The notes under the pieces were generated by a model, which was not told the origin of the DNA, ran no database searches, and saw only the letters and a list, made by a program, of their open reading frames with translations. DNA of 5,432 nt from DATKCJ01 sp035513275 (GTDB lineage: Bacteria; Verrucomicrobiota; Verrucomicrobiia; Opitutales; Opitutaceae), in NCBI GenBank assembly GCA_035513275.1, contig DATKCJ010000006.1, forward strand, positions 1 to 5,432, given 5' to 3'. Positions 1-5,432 of the stretch are shown piece after piece (position 1 is the stretch's first letter; every line of letters begins with the position of its first letter). A program made the translations under genes and the position numbers.

Positions 1-142
1 CAAAAATCGTGTGTTGGTTCCCTCAAAACTGTAGGTGCCCCCGGCCTCGATCCGCGTCGTGCCGGTGCCTGCCATCGAACCGCCCGTCCACGTGATCAGC
101 CCGGTGATGTTCAACTGGCCCGCGCCGTTGAGAGTGCCGCCT
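1..142 (-). repeat. Inter-gene repeat, left copy (partner at 4824-4965)
   Basis: Bases 1-142 align to 4824-4965 without gaps and in the same orientation, with about 110 of 142 bases identical (offset 4823). Of 47 encoded residues from GGTLNGAGQLNITG through GGTYS(F/I)EG, 36 are identical. The left copy reaches the window edge and may be longer. This shows the two minus-strand genes are paralogous in their repeat regions. Confidence 0.85.
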
Positions 143-765
143 GAGAATGTGAATCCAGCGACCGAAACGACAACGCCTTGGGAGATCGTCACTGTACCCG
201 AGGACACGACGGCCGTATCACCTGCGCCCGGCGCGATTCCGCCACTCCAGTTTGCTCCTACGTTCCACTCACCGCTGCCACCTAGCCATGTCATCGTGGC
301 TTCGGTGGTTTCGTTCGCGACAACCGGGTCCGATGCAGGCGGTCCCTGTCCGGCGTTCAGAGTTTCGATCATCCTCGCTGAATTCGATTCGACTGAAGCG
401 ACCGTCGAATTCACCAACGCGGCCTCCGACTCTGGTGAGTATTCGTCGCCGGGAGACGCCATTTCCGCGGCGTTTGCAGTCGTGGGACGACCTTCGCCCG
501 CGGCAACGTCGCCCGCATCCACTGTCAGCGGAGCCGAGCCTTCGATGTCACCGAAGATTCCCTGATCGTCGCCCTCGCCAACCGCCCGCTCCGCGTGCGG
601 TTGAAACTGGATCACCTCGCCAGAAACCAGCCGGTCTTCATCGACAGGCGTATCAAACGAACCGGCGCTCGGATCGGCGGCCGATAGAAGGATGCGCGAC
701 TCCAATGGCTCGAGCATGAACGCCCCGTCTGTCTCAGATGCAGGCGATGGACCACGGGGCTTCAT
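1..765 (-). CDS. LEPR-XLL surface/adhesin-like repeat protein, N-terminal 255 codons (continues past left edge)
   Basis: This is the start of a large, probably exported, beta-repeat protein. The reverse strand reads MKPRGPSPASETDGA from an ATG at 765, followed at residues 18-31 by LEPLESRILLSAAD, which matches the LEPR-XLL motif found at the N-terminus of giant surface proteins of Planctomycetes, Verrucomicrobia and Lentisphaerae. Residues 32-155 form an acidic, low-complexity linker. From residue 157 comes a TMTWLGGSGEWNVGANWSGG segment, typical of the first strand of autotransporter-like beta repeats, then GGTLNGAGQLNITG and GGTYSFEG repeats shared with the gene at 2784-5432. The ATG at 765 is the first possible start: an in-frame TGA lies at 798-800, with no other start codon between. 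The Met at residue 17 would leave no lead before the motif. There is no clear Shine-Dalgarno sequence. No hydrophobic signal peptide is visible, as the motif itself carries the only aliphatic run. The frame is open to base 1. Function is unknown; adhesion or cell-surface structure is an inference. Confidence 0.88.
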   Translation of the reverse strand, partial: MKPRGPSPASETDGAFMLEPLESRILLSAADPSAGSFDTPVDEDRLVSGEVIQFQPHAERAVGEGDDQGIFGDIEGSAPLTVDAGDVAAGEGRPTTANAAEMASPGDEYSPESEAALVNSTVASVESNSARMIETLNAGQGPPASDPVVANETTEATMTWLGGSGEWNVGANWSGGIAPGAGDTAVVSSGTVTISQGVVVSVAGFTFSGGTLNGAGQLNITGLITWTGGSMAGTGTTRIEAGGTYSFEGTNTRFL

Positions 766-1032
766 GTGTGGGCGGATTTGCGCGGAGAAGTGTTCACGTC
801 AGTCCGTTGCGGAGCGTGGAAGGGAGGGCGTTTTCTGCAGCGGCCAAAACCCGTGTGCGCATCGAATTTCTCGCTTCTCCCCGCGCGCCATGTATGCGCT
901 TGCGAGGTTCCAACCGGGCGGCCGATTGCCGGGCGAACTCGCGTGTGGATGCGTTGGCACTGGATGAGCGGGGGGCGGCGCTGTCGTTCATGTCAGGAAT
1001 GAAAATGACTCCGGGATGGTAACGCCCGCGGC

Positions 1033-1069
1033 GTGCGCGCGGTATCCCCCGAAACGGGGACAGGCGCAC
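1033..1069. promoter_or_regulatory. Interrupted palindrome / hairpin upstream of the regulator gene
   Basis: The outer arms GTGCGC (1033-1038) and GCGCAC (1064-1069) are perfectly complementary. An inner stem CCCCG (1047-1051) pairs with CGGGG (1055-1059) around an AAA loop, and short unpaired stretches separate the two stems. There is no T-tract on either side, so it does not look like an intrinsic terminator. It could be a protein-binding site or an RNA leader structure in the divergent promoter region. In a GC-rich genome such stems also arise by chance. Confidence 0.3.
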
Positions 1070-1082
1070 TGTTGACGGATTG

Positions 1083-1111
1083 CACTCGCGTCGGCGCCAA
1101 TCACACTCGCG
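1083..1111. repeat. Direct repeat CACTCGCG x2, 21 bases apart
   Basis: CACTCGCG occurs at 1083-1090 and again at 1104-1111, a spacing of 21 bases or two helical turns, which would place both copies on the same face of the DNA. A third copy of the 7-base core ACTCGCG is at 937-943. The position just upstream of the regulator gene suits activator or repressor half-sites. That role is an inference from spacing only. Confidence 0.25.
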
Positions 1112-1114
1112 CCC

Positions 1115-2635
1115 GTGCCATCGACCACGTTGAAAGACCCCTGGCTCACGTGGGCTCGTAATATCATACACGGTGGCGACCGGCCCGTGGACGAATCCGG
1201 CCCGGCGATGCGCTCCGCTCCCGAAGACGCGGCGCGGCGCGGCACCACCGGGGCCATCCTTCGGATGCTCGAGGGCCAGAAGTTGCGAAGGGCGGGCGCG
1301 CACCGCGAGGCCACGTCGGCCTTCAACGCTGCTGAGAAGATTCTCCGCCCACTGGCGCGGCGCGGCGTGACAGAAACGGCCTGGGTGCTGGCCTGGTGCC
1401 GCCTGTGGCGCGCGCACGCCGACTATTCCCGCGGTGCATTCGCAGAGGCGCTCCAGCGCTACGGCGACGTTCTGCCCGTGATGTCGGCTTGCGGTGACGA
1501 TCGGGGCTTGGTCGCCGTTTTCCGCGGCCTGGGCAATGTCTCGAAATATCTGGGGCTCTACGCGGATGCGGCCGAACACTACGAGCGTTCGGTGCAGCAT
1601 GCCAAAGCCTCGCGCGACCACATCGGTCGGGCGATGGCCGAGCACAATCTCGGCAACGTCATGCTCGCACTCGAGGACTTTCCCGGTGCCGAGGCCGCCT
1701 ACCGCCGGGCGGCGGTCGGATTCGCCCGCACGAAACGACGCGACCTGCTTCAACATGCGTGGGTCAACCTCGCGGAGGTGGCGCGCGCCGCTGGAGACTC
1801 GCGCGAGGCGCTGCGCAGGCTCGCCCGGGCGGAGCAGATTAGTCGCGAATCCCGCATCAACGCCGGCTTCGAGGCCGAGCGCTTGATCGCCCTCGGCACA
1901 TGCCAGCGCGAACTCGGTCGCCCGAGCGCGGCGCGCGCGGCGTTCGATCGTGCCGTCGAACTCGCCACCGGAGCTCGTGAGTTGCATATCGCCGCTCTGG
2001 CCCATCGGGCGCTCGCAGAGATGTTGCTCGCGTCCGGTTCGGTGGACGAGGCGCGCACGACGACGCTCGCGGCGCTGAAGCTGTGCGCCGCTTCGGGCAT
2101 CAGCACCGAATTGTGTGGAGACCTCCACGAGATGACGGCCCTCGCCGCCCGCCGGTTGGCTGACTGGCCGATGGCGGCCTTGCATTTCGAGCAGGCACTT
2201 CAGGAGCGCAAACGCCTGTCTGCGCACCTCGCGAAAGTGGGGGCAAAAACGATTACACTCACTCACGACCTGAATCGCGTCCGGTATGACGCAGAACTGG
2301 CCCGGATGGAAAACACACGCCTGGAGGAGGCTCTGGCACGTGTCGCGACTCGATTGCATGCGCTCGAGTCGGACGAGCCCGCCATTTCCATCGAGGAGGT
2401 AACCCCCGAATCCCTCGCACCACTGGGTTTGTCGCCAAGAGAATGCGAAGTGCTCCTGTGGGTGGCTCGCGGCAAGACGAACGCCGAGATCGCGATCATC
2501 GTCGGTTGTGGTGGCGAGACGATCAAGACCCACCTTAAACGCATCTCCAAGCGGCTTAACGTGACCAACCGTGCAGCCCTCGCCAGCCGCGCGGCGGGAT
2601 TTGTATCGAGTTCGTTCGGCGGCGGTCGTCGGTGA
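1115..2635 (+). CDS. TPR-repeat transcriptional regulator with C-terminal LuxR/GerE HTH domain
   Basis: This is a cytoplasmic DNA-binding regulator of 506 residues. About eight TPR-like helix pairs occupy roughly residues 46-80, 88-120, 130-163, 170-203, 210-243, 250-284, 291-325 and 332-365; the clearest has AEHNLGNVMLALEDFPGAEAAY. A charged, coiled-coil-prone linker follows (about 366-418). The LuxR/GerE domain at about 436-495 begins LGLSPRECEVLLWVARGKTN, has AEIA in the scaffold helix, GGETIKTHLKRISKRL for the recognition helix, and LNVTNRAAL. There is no receiver domain and no P-loop ATPase module, so it resembles the TPR arm plus HTH of MalT-type proteins without the NTPase. The TPR array probably senses a protein or small ligand. 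The GTG at 1115 is the first common start after an in-frame TGA at 1073 but lacks a Shine-Dalgarno sequence. A GTG at 1187 (GGTGG 10 bases upstream) or an ATG at 1208, just before the first TPR, are real alternatives. It is divergent from the LEPR-XLL gene and convergent with the right-hand gene. Confidence 0.93.
   Translation: MPSTTLKDPWLTWARNIIHGGDRPVDESGPAMRSAPEDAARRGTTGAILRMLEGQKLRRAGAHREATSAFNAAEKILRPLARRGVTETAWVLAWCRLWRAHADYSRGAFAEALQRYGDVLPVMSACGDDRGLVAVFRGLGNVSKYLGLYADAAEHYERSVQHAKASRDHIGRAMAEHNLGNVMLALEDFPGAEAAYRRAAVGFARTKRRDLLQHAWVNLAEVARAAGDSREALRRLARAEQISRESRINAGFEAERLIALGTCQRELGRPSAARAAFDRAVELATGARELHIAALAHRALAEMLLASGSVDEARTTTLAALKLCAASGISTELCGDLHEMTALAARRLADWPMAALHFEQALQERKRLSAHLAKVGAKTITLTHDLNRVRYDAELARMENTRLEEALARVATRLHALESDEPAISIEEVTPESLAPLGLSPRECEVLLWVARGKTNAEIAIIVGCGGETIKTHLKRISKRLNVTNRAALASRAAGFVSSSFGGGRR
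1162..1167 (+). promoter_or_regulatory. Possible -10 box (TATCAT) bearing on the start of the regulator gene
   Basis: TATCAT matches the sigma-70 -10 consensus at five of six positions and sits in an AT-rich island (TAATATCATACA) that is unusual for this GC-rich region. If used, transcription would begin near 1174, which would rule out the GTG at 1115 and favour the GTG at 1187 or ATG at 1208. No good -35 box lies 16-18 bases upstream, so support is weak. Confidence 0.15.
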
Positions 2636-2639
2636 CGAC
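2625..2639 (+). terminator. Small hairpin over the stop codon of the regulator gene (weak terminator candidate)
   Basis: GTCGTC (2625-2630) and GACGAC (2634-2639) are complementary around a GGT loop, and the hairpin includes the TGA stop at 2633-2635. No T-run follows, so it is not a classical intrinsic terminator. It may be chance in GC-rich sequence. Confidence 0.15.
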
Positions 2640-2783
2640 TCGTCGCGGTGACCCTCAAGGCGCACCGATCCTCGTGCTGGGTGGTCCGAAATCCCTGATC
2701 CGCCCATCCCGGCGAGAGAGGCGCGCCAACTCGGAGACTGGGAAATTGCCCCGCTTGGCTGACGATTTCCTCGCCGCGATTTT
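2636..2783. other. Convergent spacer between the regulator gene and the right-hand surface protein gene
   Basis: These 148 bases lie between two converging stop codons and should contain termination signals for both transcripts. The best structure is GGAAAT at 2741-2746 with ATTTCC at 2765-2770, a loop of 18 bases that can itself pair GCC (2748-2750) with GGC (2757-2759). It begins 14 bases past the TAG of the minus-strand gene. No T-tract is present, so termination is more likely Rho-dependent or the signal is too weak to see. No gene is visible. Confidence 0.5.
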
Positions 2784-5432
2784 CTACGGTGATTCATAGA
2801 TCTCGATCAGCGCGACGCCGCCGCCGCCGTTGCCTGTGGCGTGGATTGTGAATTCGCCTGGCGCAGCCACGACCCGCAGCGCGGCGTCTTTGCTGCCATC
2901 TTCCAGATCGAAGGCTCCGGTGGGACCGAAGTAGGCGCGGGTCGCAAGCTCCCAGTCGTCGTTCTCCCCGATCACCGTCAGGCCTGAGTGGGCGCGCAGG
3001 CGCGGATCGACGAGCACCTGGTCGGCCGGAATGTTGTAGGTGACCAGCTCGGGACCCACGGCGCGCGCGAGCATGGACCGGGAGTTTGCGATGACCGCGG
3101 TGCCGAGGATCACGGTCTCTCCCGGTATCATGGCGAGACGGCACGATACGTTGGTGAGCCGTGTGCCGGAGTCGCGCGAGAAGTCGTAGACTTCGATCAG
3201 GCCGCGGGCGACCGGTGCGCTGTTGACGAGGTGAACGGTGTAGAGGCCGGGCCCGAGTGTGACCTTGAAGGCGGCGTCCTTGCTGCCGTTGGCAAGCGCG
3301 AAGGCGCCGACTCGTGTGAAGTCGGCGGCGAGCGCGGCGTTCCAATCGTTGTTCGTGGCGAATTCGACGCCGTCGCTGTCATACACGGTGATCGATGGAT
3401 CGGGCACGTGATCGGCCACGGTGTAGTTGGCCAGTTCCGGGCCGATGCCGCGGATGAGCAGTGTCTTTGCGCCGGTGCCGGAAATGTAGAAGCCCATGAC
3501 GAGCGTGCTGTCGCCGGCGCCGGCGGAGGCGAGGCACGAGACGTTGATGATGCGCGGGGTCGAATCGAGCGTGAGCGTGGCCGGATCGCTCGTGGCGCTG
3601 CCGGCGACGTTGGTGACCACGCAGGTGTAGGTGCCGGCGTTGCCGGCATGTACGTTAGTCAGGGTCAGTGTCGCGCTGGTCGCGCCGGTGATGTTCCCGC
3701 CGTTGAGCCGCCACTGAAACGAGAGCGGATTGGTGCCTGAGGCGGTGACTGAAAACGCTACGTCGCTGCCAAGCACCGCGGTAAGGCTTGTGGGATGCGA
3801 AGTGATCGCCGGCGGAACATTCACGCTGAGGGTCGCGGCGTTGCTGGTGACGCTGCCGGAGAAATTCGACACGACGACTGTGTAGATGCCCGCATCCCCG
3901 GCGGTCACGTTGGCGATGCTGTAGGTCGCGCTCGTGGCACCGCTGATGTCCACGCCGCCCTTCTTCCATTGATAAGAGAGCGGTGCCGTGCCGGTGGCCA
4001 CGACGGTGAACGTCGCCGGATCGCCCTCGTCGACGGTCTGGCTGGCGGGATGGCTTGTGATCGCCGGCACCTCACCGGTGCCGGTGCCCGCAGTCACGCG
4101 CAGCACGATCGACGTTGCGCCGGCCACGATCTCGAACTCAGTTCCGTCAGGGAGCCCGCTTGTCCCGATCGCCTCAAATGCGCCGACGATCGAAGTCGCC
4201 GTGAGCACTGTGAACTCCTGTCCGACGACCGCGAGAAACCCGCCGCCAAATACGATCTCGACCGAGCCTGCGAGTGTCGCGGTGCCGCTGACTGCGAGCT
4301 GACCGTGGCCGGTGCCCGCGTCGAGACCCGCGATCTCGATCCGCAATGCGGCATCCGACGATGACATCGGAAACGCGCCCGTCCACGAGAGCACGCCCGG
4401 CGACGAACCCGGGCGGACTGTTCCGTGATTGACGAGCGTGCCGCCTGTGCGATTGACCATGCCTGAACCGCCGACGATGGCCGAAGCCTCCCAAGTGCGT
4501 GTGCCGCTGCTGATGCCGAGCGTCGCGCCAGCGCTGATGTTGTAGGTGCCCGTGTCGCTGCCGTTGCCCGAGAGTTGCAGCGTGCCGGAGGCGACGTTCA
4601 CCGTGCCGGCGTTGTTGAAGGTGTTTGCAATCGTCGAAATGCCGGTGCCGCTGCGAGTCACCGTGCCCGAGACAGAGTTGTTGAACGTGCCGCCGCTGAG
4701 CGAGCCGGTGGTGGCGAGCGCGAGTGCTCCCTGATTCTCCCAAACCGTGCCAGTCGCGAAGGAAAGTGCGCCGAAGCTCGACCATGTCCCATCGCCCGCG
4801 GTGACGAACTGCCGGGTCTCGCTCAGGACCCGCGTGTTGCCGCCTTCGATGCTGTAGGTGCCCCCGACCGCCACGTGTGTCGTGCCGGTGCCGGACATCG
4901 TGCCGATTGTCCACGTGAAAAGGCCGGTGATGTTCAACTGACCCGCTCCGTTGAGAGTGCCGCCGTTCATTCGATAGTTCACCGCCGGGATGGTTCCGGC
5001 CACAGTCAGCGTGCCGCCGCTCTGGACGAAAGCGCCGGCCCCGGCGATCGATGCACCGGATTGCAGCGTTCTTGCACCGGTGGTCATCGCGACTGTCGCG
5101 TCGGCGCTGATGTTGTAGGTGCCTGTGTCGCTACCATTGCCTGAGAGTTGCAGCGTGCCGGATGCGACGCTGACCGTGCCGGCATTGTTGAAGGTGCTGA
5201 CGATATGCGAAGTGCCGCTGCCACTGCGCGTCACCGTTCCCGAGACAGTGTTGTTGAACGTGCCGCCGCTGAGCGAGCCGGTGGTGGTGAGCGCGAGTGC
5301 TCCCTGATTCTCCCACACGGTGCCAGCCGCGAAGGAAAGTGCGCCGAAGCTCGACCATGTCCCATCGCCCGCGGTGACGAACTGCCGGGTCTCGCCCAGG
5401 ACCCGCGTGTTGCCGCCTTCGATACTGTAGGT
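2784..5432 (-). CDS. Large secreted beta-repeat protein with two Ig-like domains and tandem verrucomicrobial C-terminal modules, C-terminal 882 codons (begins past right edge)
   Basis: The minus-strand frame is open from base 5432 to a TAG at 2784-2786. Numbering from the edge, residues 1-113 and 192-304 are two copies of a Gly/Thr/Ser-rich beta repeat (TYSIEGGNTR ... WENQGALAL ... SGGTFNN ... TLQLSGNGSDTGTYNIS). Residues about 329-354 carry GGTLVNHGTVRPGSSPGVL, a PATR-like motif common in autotransporter passengers. It is followed by ALRIEIAG ... GQLAVSGTATLAGSVEI ... FTVLTA, as often precedes the end of such regions. Ig-like domains lie at 456-540 and 541-624, each opening PAITSHP with a core SYQW or SFQW. 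Two related modules of about 126 residues at 626-751 and 755-882 close the protein. No outer-membrane beta-barrel, LPXTG or PEP-CTERM anchor is seen. The GTG at 5318 is an internal valine, not a start. A role in cell-surface structure or adhesion is inferred; the export route is unknown. Confidence 0.92.
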   Translation of the reverse strand, partial: TYSIEGGNTRVLGETRQFVTAGDGTWSSFGALSFAAGTVWENQGALALTTTGSLSGGTFNNTVSGTVTRSGSGTSHIVSTFNNAGTVSVASGTLQLSGNGSDTGTYNISADATVAMTTGARTLQSGASIAGAGAFVQSGGTLTVAGTIPAVNYRMNGGTLNGAGQLNITGLFTWTIGTMSGTGTTHVAVGGTYSIEGGNTRVLSETRQFVTAGDGTWSSFGALSFATGTVWENQGALALATTGSLSGGTFNNSVSGTVTRSGTGISTIANTFNNAGTVNVASGTLQLSGNGSDTGTYNISAGATLGISSGTRTWEASAIVGGSGMVNRTGGTLVNHGTVRPGSSPGVLSWTGAFPMSSSDAALRIEIAGLDAGTGHGQLAVSGTATLAGSVEIVFGGGFLAVVGQEFTVLTATSIVGAFEAIGTSGLPDGTEFEIVAGATSIVLRVTAGTGTGEVPAITSHPASQTVDEGDPATFTVVATGTAPLSYQWKKGGVDISGATSATYSIANVTAGDAGIYTVVVSNFSGSVTSNAATLSVNVPPAITSHPTSLTAVLGSDVAFSVTASGTNPLSFQWRLNGGNITGATSATLTLTNVHAGNAGTYTCVVTNVAGSATSDPATLTLDSTPRIINVSCLASAGAGDSTLVMGFYISGTGAKTLLIRGIGPELANYTVADHVPDPSITVYDSDGVEFATNNDWNAALAADFTRVGAFALANGSKDAAFKVTLGPGLYTVHLVNSAPVARGLIEVYDFSRDSGTRLTNVSCRLAMIPGETVILGTAVIANSRSMLARAVGPELVTYNIPADQVLVDPRLRAHSGLTVIGENDDWELATRAYFGPTGAFDLEDGSKDAALRVVAAPGEFTIHATGNGGGGVALIEIYESP
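2787..3557 (-). repeat. Tandem pair of verrucomicrobial C-terminal modules (protein-level repeat)
   Basis: The first copy is 3557-3180 and the second 3170-2787, both read on the minus strand. Both follow the same order: NVSC, a hydrophobic strand pair, (R)xxGPEL, an aromatic turn, DP, DW, GAF-L--GSKDAA, PG--T-H, and a final IE(V/I)Y. The first keeps the family's glycine-rich turn (ISGTGAKTLLIRGIGPEL). The second has lost it (VIANSRSMLARAVGPEL) and is more diverged. I recognise the module from the ends of many Opitutaceae extracellular proteins; its function is not known to me. Confidence 0.75.
3561..4067 (-). repeat. Pair of Ig-like domains, 85-residue period (protein-level repeat)
   Basis: Domain 1 (4067-3813) and domain 2 (3812-3561) both open PAITSHP and share the core tryptophan (YQW / FQW), the GATSAT turn and the terminal DAGIYT / NAGTYT motif. 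The disulphide cysteines of classical Ig folds are absent in domain 1, where valine takes the place of the second cysteine. Domain 2 keeps only one (YTCVVTN). They are probably spacers or ligand-binding modules between the repeat region and the C-terminus. Confidence 0.8.
4521..4859 (-). repeat. Internal coding repeat, copy 2 (339 bases; partner at 5094-5432)
   Basis: This block aligns without gaps to 5094-5432 at a constant offset of 573 bases (191 codons). At protein level 102 of 113 residues are identical. Identity is uneven: 173 of 179 bases match over 4681-4859, including a perfect 68-base run at 4755-4822, while only 47 of 60 match over 4621-4680. After the GTYNIS segment the copies diverge into different beta-strand sequence. 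Confidence 0.9.
4824..4965 (-). repeat. Inter-gene repeat, right copy (partner at 1-142)
   Basis: This is the counterpart of the left-gene repeat. It overlaps the end of the internal 339-base repeat, so the GGTYS(I/F)EG segment occurs three times in the window. Beyond 4965 the two genes diverge abruptly, one continuing as VNYRMN and the other as AGFTFS immediately before GGTLNGAG. Confidence 0.82.
5094..5432 (-). repeat. Internal coding repeat, copy 1 (partner at 4521-4859; may extend past right edge)
   Basis: This is the upstream copy of the 191-codon-period repeat. The window edge cuts it at the TYSIEGG start, so the true repeat boundary and the number of further copies are unknown. The copy 2 context (GTMSGTGTTHVAVGG before TYSIEGG) predicts that the same lead-in lies just beyond the edge. 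Confidence 0.88.

Larger units (their letters stand above)
766..1114. other. Divergent intergenic region between the LEPR-XLL gene and the TPR-LuxR gene
   Basis: About 350 bases separate the two divergent start codons, so any promoters for both genes should lie here. I found no convincing paired -35/-10 boxes in either direction and no Shine-Dalgarno sequence before the ATG at 765. The region does hold an interrupted palindrome at 1033-1069, a repeated ACTCGCG word (937, 1084, 1105) and a weak dyad at 987-1003 (TTCAT, 7 bases, ATGAA) in a locally AT-richer patch. Short open frames on both strands here encode arginine/alanine-rich peptides with no recognisable motif and are not called as genes. 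Confidence 0.6.

Noticed and set aside
35..565. Plus-strand proline/valine-rich frame of 176 codons
   Set aside because: It is antisense to the LEPR-XLL gene, whose frame gives recognisable motifs throughout. The proline-rich translation is the usual reverse image of Gly/Thr repeats.
794..991. 65-codon minus-strand frame starting at the ATG at 991 (MNDSAAPRSSS...)
   Set aside because: It is the tail of the long antisense frame. Its Arg/Ala-rich composition and lack of a nearby Shine-Dalgarno sequence argue against a real small protein, though it ends close to the LEPR-XLL start.
692..1022. Overlapping short plus-strand frames across the divergent spacer (starting at 692, 738 and 766)
   Set aside because: They overlap the start of the LEPR-XLL gene, overlap each other in different frames, have no ribosome-binding site and encode no recognisable motif.
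1147..1152. CACGTG palindrome
   Set aside because: A six-base palindrome is expected by chance in sequence of this length and base composition, and no second copy or partner site was seen.
2988..4364. Long plus-strand frames (2988-3740, 3795-4364) opposite the Ig and C-terminal modules
   Set aside because: They are shadows of a gene with clear Ig-like and verrucomicrobial modules on the minus strand. Their translations are Gly/Arg/Asp-rich with no domain.
5318..5318. GTG at 5318 as the start codon of the right-hand gene
   Set aside because: The frame stays open to the window edge, and residues upstream (TYSIEGGNTR ... SFAAGT) repeat those at the same point of copy 2, so this GTG is an internal valine.
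4521..5432. Possible CRISPR or mobile-element repeat
   Set aside because: The repeats are 339 bases long, in frame, and encode a continuous beta-repeat protein. There are no short palindromic repeats with spacers, no transposase and no terminal inverted repeats.

Overview
The window is GC-rich (codon third positions mostly G or C) and most likely comes from the Verrucomicrobiota, close to Opitutales/Opitutaceae. The clues are three protein signatures. An N-terminal LEPR-XLL motif opens one large surface-type protein. A pair of ITSHP-type bacterial Ig domains sits in the other. That second protein ends in a C-terminal module (LLIRGIGPEL ... DP ... NDW ... GAF ... GSKDAA ... IEVYD) that I know mainly from verrucomicrobial secreted proteins. 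The taxon is an inference from these families; there is no rRNA in the window.

Layout. Bases 1-765 (minus strand) hold the first 255 codons of a LEPR-XLL surface protein that runs off the left edge. Bases 766-1114 are a divergent non-coding region with a hairpin and a repeated octamer. Bases 1115-2635 (plus strand) encode a 506-residue regulator with about eight TPR repeats, a helical linker and a C-terminal LuxR/GerE DNA-binding domain. Bases 2636-2783 are a short convergent spacer. Bases 2784-5432 (minus strand) are the last 882 codons of a second large repeat protein that enters from the right edge. It contains, in order, 191-residue-period glycine/threonine-rich beta repeats, a PATR-like GTVRPGSSPG closing motif, two Ig-like domains and two tandem C-terminal modules.

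How the parts relate. The two minus-strand genes are paralogous: bases 1-142 and 4824-4965 align without gaps at about 77% DNA identity in the same orientation. The regulator gene therefore lies between tandem copies of a repetitive exported-protein family, divergent from one and convergent with the other. A simple reading is that the TPR-LuxR protein controls one or both surface proteins. Nothing in the sequence proves this.

No tRNA, rRNA, CRISPR array, insertion sequence or transposase was seen. The most notable points are the embedded regulator, the mosaic conservation of the internal repeat, the LEPR-XLL start without a classical signal peptide, and a 667-codon antisense reading frame that exactly fills the gap between the two minus-strand genes but is best explained as a codon-usage shadow.
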